Shown here in pieces: positions 44,645 to 54,088 of a stretch of DNA of 64,000 nucleotides (position 1 is its first letter; every line of letters starts with the position of its first letter). The notes under the pieces are model-generated. The model worked only from the letters and a program-made list of their open reading frames with translations. It did no database searches and was not told the origin of the DNA. Source of the DNA: Bacillota bacterium (lineage in GTDB: Bacteria; Bacillota; Clostridia; Christensenellales; CAG-138). Made by a program: the position numbers and the translations under genes. The stretch spans positions 26,912 to 90,911 of the forward strand of contig JAEYCM010000051.1 of the NCBI GenBank assembly GCA_023455425.1, read 5' to 3'.

Positions 44645-45918
44645 ATTTAGGGGAAAACATCCGCCTTGCGTTGGAAGGCTTACGGGCGAACAAGATGCGC
44701 GCGCTTTTGACGATGCTTGGCATCATCATCGGCATCGCATCCGTAATCGCCATATTGACGGTAGGAAACAGCTTGAGCGGCGCTATCACGAACTCCATGG
44801 GATCCCTTGGGGCCACCAATATCTATGTGTATCTGCAAAGCAAGGAAGAGGCCTCTGGCGACCAGTTTGGCGGCATGCTCATACAACCTGCCAATCCGGA
44901 CGACGACAGCCGGCTGACCGATGAAATGATGGAGAACCTGCTGCAGCGCTATCCCAACGAGGTTGCGGGCGTCAGCGTTTCGGAATCTGCCGGGAGAGGC
45001 CGCGCGCAGGAAGGCAGGCTGTACGCAAACGTCAGCGTATCCGGCGTGAACGCTTTTTATACGGAAGGAAATAACATCGAACTTGTCGCAGGCCGTACGA
45101 TCAGCGAGCGCGATATGGACGGGCTAAGAAATTCCGCCGTTGTCTCCGATAAGCTTGTAAACAACATGTTTAAGGGCAGTGCGCAATCCGCGCTTGGGCA
45201 GGAATTAAAGGTTACCATAGGCGAGGAAGCGTATACTTTCAATATCGTCGGCGTTTATAAATACGTGCAGTCCGGTATGTCGTTTTCTACCGCCAATGAA
45301 AAGGATATTTCTACGGAGTTGCTGCTGCCCATTACCACCGTCAAGCGCATGAACAATTCACCGGATGGATACGATTATTTCATCGTTACCACACGCAATA
45401 CGCAGGATACGGCCGCGTTCGTTTCCCAGTTGGAGAATTTCTTCAACCGCTACTATGAAAAGAATGAGAAGTTCCGCGCAACGGCCATGAGTATGGAGAA
45501 CATCCTCGATCAGGTGGATACCGTAATGGGTACGATCAGCATCGCGCTTTCCATTATAGCAGGCATTTCCTTGCTGGTGGGCGGTATCGGCGTGATGAAT
45601 ATCATGCTGGTTTCGGTCACCGAGCGTACGCGGGAGATCGGCACGCGCAAGGCGCTGGGGGCCACAAACGCGAACATCCGCATCCAATTTGTGGTGGAAA
45701 GCACGATCGTCTGTATGATCGGCGGAGCGATCGGTGTCATATTGGGCGGCGCGCTCGGATATTTCGGAAGTTCCCTCATCGGCACCCCGGTGGGGCCGGA
45801 TATTCCTTCCATCTTGATTGCGGTCGGCTTTTCCATGGGGATCGGCGTGTTCTTTGGCTATTACCCGGCCAACAAGGCGGCGCGGCTTGACCCCATAGAG
45901 GCACTGCGGTACGAGTAA
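44641..45918 (+). CDS. ABC permease of the FtsX/MacB type
   Basis: A 425-residue permease with one N-terminal helix (about residues 20-40), a large extracytoplasmic domain (about 45-290) and three C-terminal helices. It begins LGENIRLALEGLRANKMRALLTMLGIIIGIASVIAILTVGNS, a hallmark of the MacB/YknZ family, and the C-terminal FtsX segment is seen in LLVGGIGVMNIMLVSVTERTREIGTRKALGATNANI. Together with the adaptor and ATPase it would make a tripartite mechanotransmission-type pump across a single membrane. A strong terminator follows. Confidence 0.92.
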   Translation: MNLGENIRLALEGLRANKMRALLTMLGIIIGIASVIAILTVGNSLSGAITNSMGSLGATNIYVYLQSKEEASGDQFGGMLIQPANPDDDSRLTDEMMENLLQRYPNEVAGVSVSESAGRGRAQEGRLYANVSVSGVNAFYTEGNNIELVAGRTISERDMDGLRNSAVVSDKLVNNMFKGSAQSALGQELKVTIGEEAYTFNIVGVYKYVQSGMSFSTANEKDISTELLLPITTVKRMNNSPDGYDYFIVTTRNTQDTAAFVSQLENFFNRYYEKNEKFRATAMSMENILDQVDTVMGTISIALSIIAGISLLVGGIGVMNIMLVSVTERTREIGTRKALGATNANIRIQFVVESTIVCMIGGAIGVILGGALGYFGSSLIGTPVGPDIPSILIAVGFSMGIGVFFGYYPANKAARLDPIEALRYE

Positions 45919-45937
45919 TAAAAAACCGTTCTTTCCG

Positions 45938-45965
45938 ACCCGGCATTTTGCCGGGTTTTTCTTTT
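45938..45965 (+). terminator. Intrinsic terminator of the MacAB-like operon
   Basis: ACCCGGCA, loop TTT, TGCCGGGT, then TTTTCTTTT. Confidence 0.9.
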
Positions 45966-45993
45966 GTCCAGACGATTCTTGCAAATTATAACA

Positions 45994-46006
45994 AACCAAT
46001 TTGGTT
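45994..46006. promoter_or_regulatory. Inverted repeat upstream of the liv-type promoter (operator candidate)
   Basis: AACCAA, one base, TTGGTT, eleven base pairs ahead of the -35 hexamer of the 46017 promoter. Its position is that of an activator or repressor site; no family can be named. Confidence 0.35.
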
Positions 46007-46016
46007 ACAAAAAAGG

Positions 46017-46045
46017 TTGACAGGAGAATGCATATTGAATATACT
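46017..46045 (+). promoter_or_regulatory. Sigma-A promoter of the Liv-type/thiazoline operon
   Basis: Perfect TTGACA (46017-46022), 17 bp, TATACT (46040-46045). The transcript would start near 46052, about 40 nt before the cysteine-rich small ORF. Confidence 0.82.
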
Positions 46046-46092
46046 GCATAACATAGTATTTCGATATGAAAACAAAAATTTGGAGGACAATC

Positions 46093-46161
46093 ATGAGATT
46101 CTGCAACATCTGCGGGCGATGTAGCCTTTCAAAAGATGTAAAGGAAAAAGCGAGCAAGTAA
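46093..46161 (+). CDS. Cysteine-rich 22-residue small ORF (possible leader peptide)
   Basis: A short frame from ATG 46093 to TAA 46159-46161, preceded by TGGAGG at a 6-base spacing, the best ribosome site in the leader. The peptide begins MRFCNICGRC, so three of its first ten residues are cysteines in a CxxCxxC layout, and the tail is basic (Lys-rich). It lies 37 bp ahead of the substrate-binding protein gene. A small hairpin ACATC/GATGT covers the cysteine codons. It may be a cysteine-sensing leader peptide, a tiny metal-binding protein or a chance ORF; the good ribosome site, the operon content (cysteine-related genes downstream) and the codon clustering favour the first. Confidence 0.5.
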   Translation: MRFCNICGRCSLSKDVKEKASK

Positions 46162-46198
46162 AATTTGTATATTTATTAATTTGAAAGGAACTGATCCA

Positions 46199-47398
46199 AT
46201 GAAAAAGCGAATTTCCCTGATGCTTGTACTCCTGCTTATCCTTAGCGTGTTTGCGGGCTGCGCGCAGAACGCCGCAGCGCCGGAAGCTACCCCGGCTTCT
46301 ACGGAACCCGCCGCAGAGGCGCCCGCGGCGGAAGCAACGCCCGCAGCCGACGCAACCCCCGTTAAAATCGCAGTCGCGCTGCCCTTTACCGGCGATAACG
46401 CCGAATATGGCAACAGCTTTTATACCTCCGCGGAAATCATGGTGGAAGAATGGAACGCGAAAGGCGGCGTGCTGGGCAAACCCGTTGAGCTTGTAAAATT
46501 TGACGATAAGAACTCCGCGGAGGAAGCAACTTCCATCGCGCAGAAGATCGTCAGCGACAAGGATATCATCGGCGTACTCGGCCACTTTGCTTCCGGCGTG
46601 AGCATGGCTGCAGCCCCCACCTATGAAGAAAACCAAATCATTGAAATCTCCAACTGCGCCTCCCACCCGGATTATTCCGGCATCGGCGATTATATTTTCC
46701 GCAACAACACCGTCATTTCCGAGGAATTCAAGGTGATTGTGGATATCCTGGTCAACGACCTCAAGGTATCCAAAGTCGGCGTCGTCGCCATCAAGACGGA
46801 TTGGGGCACCACGGCGGGCGGCATTGCGGACGAACTCATTAAAGGAAACCCCGCGTTGACTCTTGTCGCGCATGAGGACGTCATGGAAACCTCCGACGAT
46901 TACAGCCCCGCCATCGCAAAGCTTGAGGATGCCGGCGCAGAAGCTGTCGTCCTTGTGGGCATGTATGGCCTCTACGGCCCGATTGCAAAGCAGTATAAGG
47001 CGGTAAACCCGGAGATCAAGCTGGTGGGCGTTTCCAACGCTTACACGCAGCAGATCATTGAACTGGGTGGCGACGCGGTGGAAGGCCTCCTTGCTCCCGT
47101 AAGCTTCTATTCCGACTCGGACGATCCCGCTGTACAAAGCTTTGTAGCGAAGTATACCGAGCGCTTTGGCTCCGAACCTTCTTCCCTTGCGGCGCAAGCC
47201 TACGACTCCATCGGCATCTTTTTGACCGCTATTGAAAACGCGGGCACCCTCGACCGCCCTGCGGTGCGCGACGCGGTGCAGAATATTGATTACCCCGGCA
47301 TTACCGGCCAGACCACGTTTGACGAAATCGGCGACGCGGCAAAGAACTATACCAAGGTCGTCATCAAGGACGGAAAGTTTGTCCGCTACGAAGGCTGA
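46199..47398 (+). CDS. Liv-type ABC transporter substrate-binding lipoprotein
   Basis: A 399-residue lipoprotein of the branched-chain amino acid (periplasmic binding protein type I) family. The signal segment is MKKRISLMLVLLLILSVFAGC with the lipidated Cys near residue 21, followed by an Ala/Pro/Thr-rich linker. The binding domain begins VKIAVALPFTGDNAEYGNSFYTSAEIMVEEWNAKGGVLGKPVELVKFDDKNS, typical of LivJ/LivK. A downstream hydrolase of the L-2-amino-thiazoline-4-carboxylate family in the same run of genes suggests that the ligand need not be a branched-chain amino acid. ATG 46199 has AAAGGA upstream. Confidence 0.9.
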   Translation: MKKRISLMLVLLLILSVFAGCAQNAAAPEATPASTEPAAEAPAAEATPAADATPVKIAVALPFTGDNAEYGNSFYTSAEIMVEEWNAKGGVLGKPVELVKFDDKNSAEEATSIAQKIVSDKDIIGVLGHFASGVSMAAAPTYEENQIIEISNCASHPDYSGIGDYIFRNNTVISEEFKVIVDILVNDLKVSKVGVVAIKTDWGTTAGGIADELIKGNPALTLVAHEDVMETSDDYSPAIAKLEDAGAEAVVLVGMYGLYGPIAKQYKAVNPEIKLVGVSNAYTQQIIELGGDAVEGLLAPVSFYSDSDDPAVQSFVAKYTERFGSEPSSLAAQAYDSIGIFLTAIENAGTLDRPAVRDAVQNIDYPGITGQTTFDEIGDAAKNYTKVVIKDGKFVRYEG

Positions 47399-47503
47399 TC
47401 TCCGGAAAAGATTTTATGGCTGTGCGGGCGCGTTCCGGTGGGCCGGAACGCGCCGCACGTATGCTTGGGCATAGCTCCAACTGCAAGGAAAGGACTGTAG
47501 CAA

Positions 47504-48379
47504 GTGCTGTTACAACAATTACTCAATGGCCTGGCGCTGGGCATGGCGTACGCGCTCATTGCCGTAGGCTATTCTCTGGTGTTTGGCATCCTGCGGCTGG
47601 TGAATTTTTCGCACGGCTCGGTGTACGCGTTCGGGGCGCACCTGGTGCTGCTTTTTGTTGGGTTTCAATTCGGCGTGGTGCCCGCGATTGCGCTGAGCGT
47701 CATATTAACCGGCACGCTGGGTATCTTGATCGATAAAACGGCGCTCCAACCGCTTCGAAAGAAAGGCTCACCGAATATCTCTTCGTTGATTACGACGATC
47801 GGCGTATCCTATGTCATACAAAATCTGCTGATGATCGCGTTCGGGAGCGAGAAAAAGTCGTTTCCGGCTTTTTATGATTTTGGCATGCTGAATGTGGGCG
47901 GCGCGCAGATCAACTCCATGCAGATTGTGATGTTTGTGGTCTCCTTGCTGCTGCTCTTCGGGTTGACATGGATCGTCAACAGCACAAAGATCGGCCTTGC
48001 CATGCGCGGCGTGGAACAAAGCCCAAAAGCTGCGGGGCTTATGGGCATTAACACAAACTTCATCATTTCCTTTACATTCTTTCTTGGCGGCGCTTCCGCG
48101 GCCATTGCGGGCGCGCTGATCAGCGGGTATTACCAGATCGCCTATCCGTCCATGGGATTCATGGTGGGCTTGAAGGCGTTTGCGGCGGCGGTGCTCGGCG
48201 GCATCGGCGTACTGCACGGCTCCATAGTGGGCGGCCTGTTTATCGGCGTGGCGGAAAGCTTCGCGGCGACATGGCTTGGGTCCGCTTACCGGGATTCAGT
48301 TGCCTTCATTATCCTGATACTGGTACTCATCATCCGGCCCTCCGGTTTCTTCGGCAGAAAAGGGGTGACGAAGGTATGA
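47504..48379 (+). CDS. livH: LivH-type ABC permease
   Basis: A 291-residue membrane protein with about eight helices, of the LivH family. It starts at GTG 47504 (LLQQLLNGLALGMAYALIAVGYSLVFGILRLVNFSHGSVYAFGAH), where GYSLVFGILRLVNFSHG is the family signature. The downstream YPSMGFMVGLKAFAAAVLGGIGVLHGSIVGGLFIGVAE is also typical. AAAGGA lies 12 bases upstream of the GTG. It overlaps livM by 4 bp. There are 105 bp between the binding protein and this gene, with no clear hairpin. Confidence 0.94.
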   Translation: MLLQQLLNGLALGMAYALIAVGYSLVFGILRLVNFSHGSVYAFGAHLVLLFVGFQFGVVPAIALSVILTGTLGILIDKTALQPLRKKGSPNISSLITTIGVSYVIQNLLMIAFGSEKKSFPAFYDFGMLNVGGAQINSMQIVMFVVSLLLLFGLTWIVNSTKIGLAMRGVEQSPKAAGLMGINTNFIISFTFFLGGASAAIAGALISGYYQIAYPSMGFMVGLKAFAAAVLGGIGVLHGSIVGGLFIGVAESFAATWLGSAYRDSVAFIILILVLIIRPSGFFGRKGVTKV

Positions 48380-49366
48380 AGTTTAAAGGATATGGCCTGG
48401 AAGGATGGATCGCGGGCAACAAAACGTGGCTGATGCTTGCTTTTCTTGCCGTAGTGCTTACATTCCCGTTCTGGGGCTTTTCCCAGTATGTGCTGCGCAT
48501 TGCGATTGTCATCGCCATCTATGCCATACTGGCGCAGGGGCTAAATCTGCTGATCGGTTACACGGGGCAGCTTTCGCTTGGGCACGCAGGGTTTTTCGCC
48601 ATCGGCGCGTATACGACCTCGCTCTTGATGCTCCGGCTGGACGTCAATTTCTTTCCTGCGCTTATCATCGGCGCGCTGCTTTCGGGCGCATGCGGATTGT
48701 TATTGGGGCTTCCCACCATGCGGCTTTCGGGCACCTATCTTGCCATCGTGACGCTGGGGTTTGGCGAGGTGGTCAAAATGATCATCATGAACTGGGAAAG
48801 CGTCACCAACGGCACGTTGGGGCTAAAGGCCATCCCCAAGCCCGAGTTGTTCGGCCTTAAGCTGACGCTTGCCAACAATGGGCTCTACTACCTCGCGCTT
48901 GCGCTTGCGGCGCTCGCCACGCTTATCTGCGTGTTCATTACCCGATCCAAGGTGGGCAGGGCCTGGCGCGCCATTAAGACCGATGAACTTGCCGCAAACA
49001 TGATGGGCATACCGGCCACGCGCTACAAAATACTCGCGTTTGTGCTTTCCGCCGTATTGTCGGGCCTCGCGGGCGGATTTTACGCGACGGTGGTAGGGTA
49101 TATCGACCATAACTCGTTCTCGTTCGACGTTTCCATACTCATCGTCAGCATCGTGATATTAGGCGGCATGGGCACGACCGTGGGCATGTACCTTGGGGCG
49201 GCGCTGCTCATTTCCTTCCCGGAAATCGCACGGCCCTTCATGGAATGGCGGTTTGTCATATACGGCCTGGTACTCATCTTAATGATGCGGTTCCGTCCGC
49301 AGGGAATCTTGGGGTACCGCTCCCGGCTGCCGTATCCGCTCAATGAGGCAAAGGAGGGAACAACCG

Positions 49367-49380
<14 letters not shown>
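48376..49380 (+). CDS. livM: LivM-type ABC permease
   Basis: A 334-residue membrane protein with about eight to ten helices. LivM hallmarks are AIYAILAQGLNLLIGYTGQLSLGHAGFFAIGAYT and LPTMRLSGTYLAIVTLGFGEVVKMI, and MMGIPATRYKILAFVLSAVLSGLAGGFYA near the end. It starts with ATGA overlapping livH, and its 3' end overlaps livG by 14 bp. Partners are LivH (permease), LivG and LivF (ATPases) and the binding lipoprotein. Confidence 0.94.
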
Positions 49381-50129
<749 letters not shown>

Positions 50130-50137
<8 letters not shown>

Positions 50138-50888
50138 AGTTCGTGATCTGAATACCCGTTACGGCAGCATCCATGCGCTCAAGGGCGTCAGCCTGCGTGT
50201 GGAGCGCGGGGAGATCGTAAGCCTTGTTGGTTCCAACGGCGCGGGGAAGTCCACGCTGCTCGCCTCCATTACGGGCCTTGTGCCGCCTTCTTCCGGCAGT
50301 ATCCTGTTCGAAGGCGCGGATATTACGCGCCTACAACAGAGCGCCATCGTCAAAAAGGGCATTACCCTGTGCCCGGAGGGGCGGGAGGTATTCCCACGCC
50401 TGACAGTGGAGGAGAACCTTCGCCTTGGCGCCTATACACGCAAAGACAAAGCGGAGATCCGTTCTTCGTTTGAAGAAGCGTACGCGCTGTTTCCAAGGCT
50501 ATCGGAGCGCAAAAAGCAGCTCGCCGGCACGCTTTCGGGCGGGGAACAGCAGATGCTCGCCATCGCCCGCGCGCTCATGGGAAAGCCGCGCCTGCTGCTG
50601 CTGGATGAACCTTCTCTTGGTCTTGCGCCCAACCTGGTGGAACTGATATTTGAGCTGATTGAACGCATCAACAAAGGCGGCATGACGGTTCTCCTCATTG
50701 AACAGAACGCAAATATGGCGCTGCACATTTCCCACCGCGCCTATGTGCTCGAAACCGGAACGGTACGCCTTTCCGGGGACGCGAAGCAACTATTGAACAA
50801 CGCCGAAGTGCAAAAAGCGTACCTGGGAGAAATAGTGGAAAACCTTGACGAGGCTGCGCTGCAGTCTCTGGATTCCGCCGCGAACTGA
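50130..50888 (+). CDS. livF: LivF-type ABC ATPase
   Basis: A 252-residue ATP-binding subunit. Walker A GSNGAGKST (34-42), GITLCPEGREVFPRLTVEENLRLGAY (typical of LivF), signature LSGGEQQMLAIARALM and Walker B LLLLDEPSLGLAPN. It is the last of the five transporter genes. A hydrolase of the thiazoline-carboxylate family starts 34 bp after its stop, with no terminator between. Confidence 0.95.
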
Positions 50889-50922
50889 TTTTACTTAAAA
50901 CTTTTGATACAAGGAGAGAGCT

Positions 50923-51426
50923 ATGATTACCAATACCCCTTCCATCCGTGAACCGCACATCGAGGACCTTCGCGCGGCCATCGAACACCGCGCGACCTGG
51001 TTTGCCCTGCTGATCGAGGAGGCGGAAAAGCGCGGGCTTGACATCAGCTTTGCGCGGGACGCCATATTCCGCTGCGGATGTTTTCACGGGGATGTGAAAT
51101 TTCCCCAAACGGATGATTTGAAGACGTTTGCGGACGCGTTTGCCAATGAAAACGTCAAGAAGATATTTGAAATGGACCCCAAAGTGGACGGGGATACGTT
51201 CACCATCTCGTTCCACTATTGCCCTTTGGTCGCGGCATGGCAAAAGCTCAATATCCCTGCGGAAAAAATCGAGGCGCTGTGCGATACCGCTATGGACGGC
51301 GACCGTGGCATCATCAGCAGGTATGATGCGTTTTCATTCGAGCTTGGCGATACCATTGCAAAAGGTGCTAGGACCTGCGAGATTCGCATCACAAAAGCGG
51401 CGGGGGAAGCGGCAAAGGAAGACTGA
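50923..51426 (+). CDS. L-2-amino-thiazoline-4-carboxylic acid hydrolase family protein
   Basis: A 167-residue cytosolic protein. The family is recognised by the helical N-terminal half, then a Cys-bearing region DTFTISFHYCPLVAAWQKLNIP (H98, C100) and a C-terminal DAMDGDRGIISRYDAFSFELGDTIAKGARTCEIRI-like end. Known members hydrolyse L-2-amino-thiazoline-4-carboxylate to N-carbamoyl-L-cysteine or L-cysteine in soil bacteria; in Clostridia the family is broad and its real substrates are not known. It follows the Liv-type ABC genes without a terminator, so it is likely to act on what the transporter brings in. AGGAGAG lies upstream of the ATG. Confidence 0.8.
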   Translation: MITNTPSIREPHIEDLRAAIEHRATWFALLIEEAEKRGLDISFARDAIFRCGCFHGDVKFPQTDDLKTFADAFANENVKKIFEMDPKVDGDTFTISFHYCPLVAAWQKLNIPAEKIEALCDTAMDGDRGIISRYDAFSFELGDTIAKGARTCEIRITKAAGEAAKED

Positions 51427-51429
51427 CCC

Positions 51430-51458
51430 TGTACAAGCGTGCCTACTGACGCTATACT
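51430..51458 (+). promoter_or_regulatory. Putative promoter of the desulfurase-TtcA pair
   Basis: TGTACA (51430-51435), 17 bp, TATACT (51453-51458), beginning 4 bp after the hydrolase stop. It would give a short leader with the hairpin at 51470-51496. Confidence 0.5.
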
Positions 51459-51469
51459 ATTATTAAAGA

Positions 51470-51499
51470 GCCCCGCCGCAGTTTTTGTGGCGGGGCCGT
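51470..51499 (+). terminator. Hairpin ahead of the cysteine desulfurase gene (terminator or attenuator)
   Basis: GCCCCGCC with its complement around an 11-base loop, followed only by CGTTT, so the T-run is weak. It lies after the putative promoter at 51430 and could act either as a leaky end of the upstream operon or as an attenuator. Confidence 0.5.
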
Positions 51500-51519
51500 T
51501 TAAGGAGAAGGCGCAGTAT

Positions 51520-52647
51520 ATGACCTATTTGGACTATGCCGCCAATACACCGGTACAGGAAGAAGTGCTTGCCGTCTTTTGTGAGGCGGCTAAAGACTAT
51601 CCTGCCAATCCCAATTCCCCGCATGGGCTTGGGAGGATGGCGGAAGAACGTCTATTGAAAAGCACAACACATATATTGAAGCTTCTTGGCCTATCCGGCT
51701 GGGAGCTGATCTACACATCGGGCGCCACGGAATCAAATAATCTCGCTATCAAGGGGATTGCGCAATATTACCGGGGGCGGGGCAAGCATATCGTCACTAC
51801 GTTTTTGGAGCACTCCTCTGTTCACGGCGCGGTGGGCGCGCTGCAGGCCGCGGGCTATGAGGTGGAATATGTGGACCTCCTGCCGGATGGAAAAGTCGAT
51901 CTTGAACATCTCAACCGCCTGCTCCGCCCGGATACCGTGCTGTTCTCCTGCTGCTATGTGGACAGCGAGCTTGGCGTAGTGCAGAATATTGACGAAATCG
52001 GAAGCTTTTTAAAGGCCCGCTATCTGAATACGGTGTTTCATGTGGATGCCACGCAGGCCGTCGGGAAACTGCCCGTATCCCTGACGCAGGCCGATCTCAT
52101 CAGTTTCGCGCCGCATAAATTCTACGGCCTTAACGGCATCGGCGCCCTCATAAAGCGCGCGGATCTGCTGCTGGAGCCGCAGATGCACGGGGGGCACAGT
52201 ACGACGCCTTACCGCAGCGGCTCGCCCGCGCTCGCGCTGATCGTTTCCATGGAGGAGGCGCTTAAACTTGCTTGTATGGAATTAGAGCAAAACATGGAAA
52301 GGGCGCATGCGCAGAACGCGTTTCTGCGCGCGCATTTTGCAAAGTATCCGGACGTCGTCGTCAACAGCCCAAAGGAGGCGCTGCCTTTTATCCTCAACGT
52401 CAGCGTGCCGGGGCGGGACGCGCCGAAGCTGATAGGGGCGCTGGAGGAAAAGAGCTTTACGCTTTCCGGCAAATCCGCCTGCACCGCGCCCAAATCGGTA
52501 TCCCGGCCCGTGTTTGCTTTGACAAAGGATCGCAAACTTGCGCTTTCCACGCTGCGGGTGAGCATCGGAAGGTGGACAACGGATGAGGATATCGGAGCGT
52601 TTCTTGCGGCGTTTGACGCCTGCTATCAGGAGATCGGGAGGAAGTAA
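51520..52647 (+). CDS. Cysteine desulfurase (NifS/IscS family)
   Basis: A 375-residue PLP enzyme that takes sulfur from L-cysteine as a persulfide. It opens MTYLDYAANTPVQ; TSGATESNNLAI and the PLP lysine in SFAPHKFYGLNGIGAL (K200) are clear, and the catalytic Cys321 is in SGKSACTAPKS. ATG 51520 follows an AAGGAGAAGG. It is followed with a one-base overlap (TAATG) by a TtcA-like tRNA thiolation enzyme, so it most likely supplies that enzyme with sulfur. No iscU or other scaffold gene is adjacent. Confidence 0.92.
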   Translation: MTYLDYAANTPVQEEVLAVFCEAAKDYPANPNSPHGLGRMAEERLLKSTTHILKLLGLSGWELIYTSGATESNNLAIKGIAQYYRGRGKHIVTTFLEHSSVHGAVGALQAAGYEVEYVDLLPDGKVDLEHLNRLLRPDTVLFSCCYVDSELGVVQNIDEIGSFLKARYLNTVFHVDATQAVGKLPVSLTQADLISFAPHKFYGLNGIGALIKRADLLLEPQMHGGHSTTPYRSGSPALALIVSMEEALKLACMELEQNMERAHAQNAFLRAHFAKYPDVVVNSPKEALPFILNVSVPGRDAPKLIGALEEKSFTLSGKSACTAPKSVSRPVFALTKDRKLALSTLRVSIGRWTTDEDIGAFLAAFDACYQEIGRK

Positions 52648-53498
52648 TGGACAGGCTGCAGGAAATCGAACGGAGCATCATCAAAAAGTTTCGCAAGGAA
52701 ATCTGGCGCAACTTCGCCTTAGGCATAGGACGGTATGAGCTGATACAGGAAAACGATAAAATTGCCGTGTGCATTTCCGGCGGCAAGGATTCGATGCTGA
52801 TGGCAAAATGCATGCAGGAAATCCAGCGTCATGGCCGGGTGCCGTTTGAACTGGAATTCCTTGTGATGGACCCGGGGTATAACAAGGAAAACAGGCGGCG
52901 CGTGGAGGACAACGCGGCGATATTGGGGCTGCCCATCCGCGTATTTGAAACGGATATCTTCGATATTGTGGCGGATGAAGAAAAATCCCCCTGCTACCTT
53001 TGCGCAAGGATGCGGCGCGGCGCATTATACAGCCGCGCGCAGGCGCTCGACTGCAACAAGATCGCGCTGGGGCACCACTTTGATGACGTAATTGAAACGA
53101 TATTGATGAGCATGCTCTACGGCGGGCAGATGCGCACCATGATGCCCAAGCTCCACAGCACGAATCATCCCGGTATGCAGCTCATCCGGCCCATGTACCT
53201 TGTCAAGGAAGAGGATATCCGCCACTGGTGCCAGTACAACGAGCTAAAGTTTATCCAGTGCGCCTGCCGGTTTACGGAAAACTGCGTATTGGGGGACAAT
53301 GGCGGCGGGGGAAAGCGGCAGGAAATGAAGGAGCTCATCAAAAACTTCCGCAAGATCAACCGCAAAATCGAGCAGAACATATTTGCAAGCGCCGAGAACA
53401 TCAATCTGGCCACCGTCATCAGCTATCGGGATGAAGACGGCATCCATAGTTTTTTGGATGACTATGATGCCCGCACGGGCGGGGAGGACATGGAGTAA
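52647..53498 (+). CDS. TtcA-family PP-loop ATPase (tRNA 2-thiolation type)
   Basis: A 283-residue adenylating enzyme. The PP-loop is CISGGKDSM (S44-G-G-K-D-S49). The cysteines CYLC (C116, C119) and the later CAC (C205, C207) fit the iron-sulfur cluster and sulfur carrier of the TtcA family. In Escherichia coli TtcA makes 2-thiocytidine at tRNA position 32; this clostridial version lies in a broad family whose target tRNA base is not proven. The one-base overlap with the cysteine desulfurase points to a dedicated sulfur-relay pair. Confidence 0.85.
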   Translation: MDRLQEIERSIIKKFRKEIWRNFALGIGRYELIQENDKIAVCISGGKDSMLMAKCMQEIQRHGRVPFELEFLVMDPGYNKENRRRVEDNAAILGLPIRVFETDIFDIVADEEKSPCYLCARMRRGALYSRAQALDCNKIALGHHFDDVIETILMSMLYGGQMRTMMPKLHSTNHPGMQLIRPMYLVKEEDIRHWCQYNELKFIQCACRFTENCVLGDNGGGGKRQEMKELIKNFRKINRKIEQNIFASAENINLATVISYRDEDGIHSFLDDYDARTGGEDME

Positions 53499-53514
53499 CC
53501 GAATAAAACGAGGG

Positions 53515-53540
53515 CGCAGCCGGTCTGGCTGCGTTCTTTT
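53515..53540 (+). terminator. Intrinsic terminator after the TtcA-like gene
   Basis: CGCAGCC, loop GGTCT, GGCTGCG, then TTCTTTT. Confidence 0.75.
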
Positions 53541-53560
53541 CCGTTTTTGCAAAAGAAGGA

Positions 53561-53968
53561 CTATACCCTTGCGCTGCGCATACCTTTTCGTTTTGCTACG
53601 GTCTCATCCGCAAGCAACTTCTGATACATGTCGCTCTCTATCCCGTACAGCGCGATTTTACCGTCCGCATCATAATGGATGCCCCAGCCATGTTTTTTTG
53701 GAAGGGGAGAGGAGCGCAGGCACGCTTTAGGCGTGGAAAAGAATGTATCCCATAGTTGCTGACGATCTTCCGCATGTTCCGGGATGTTGTTTTGTATGCA
53801 ATATACTCTAAAAAGGAGCTCTTCTTCGGTCATGCGGTAAGGCGCGCCGCTGAGCAGGCGGTACTGGATGCATGCGACGGTTTCCCTCCCGCGCAACGGC
53901 TGCGGAATCGCGCTTTGGCTGATAGGACAATCTTCTGAAACGGTAATCAGTGTTTGAAAATATCCCAT
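53561..53968 (-). CDS. DUF6157-family protein
   Basis: A 135-residue protein that matches my memory of the DUF6157 pattern: YFQTLITVSEDCPISQSAIP near the start, TVACIQYRLLSGAPYRMTEEELLFRVYCIQNNIP, then SSPLPKKHGWGIHYDADGKIALYGIESDMYQKL. Function is not known for this family. ATG 53968 has GGAGGG 6 bases upstream; an upstream in-frame start at 54031 would add 21 residues with no family match. The gene is convergent with the TtcA-like gene and on the same strand as vanW. Confidence 0.78.
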   Translation of the reverse strand: MGYFQTLITVSEDCPISQSAIPQPLRGRETVACIQYRLLSGAPYRMTEEELLFRVYCIQNNIPEHAEDRQQLWDTFFSTPKACLRSSPLPKKHGWGIHYDADGKIALYGIESDMYQKLLADETVAKRKGMRSARV

Positions 53969-54050
53969 ACTACCCTCCAGGTGCTTGAAAAACAGAATAC
54001 ATGTATTAAGGGGTCCTGCGCCAAGGGACATTATATGCTTCGGATAAAAT

Positions 54051-54077
54051 AACGCCCTGCCGTTTAAACAGGGCGTT
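54051..54077 (-). terminator. Intrinsic terminator of the VanW-like gene
   Basis: AACGCCCTG with its complement and a 9-base loop; on the minus strand followed by ATTTTATCC. Confidence 0.8.
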
Positions 54078-54088
54078 GTTATTTACTA

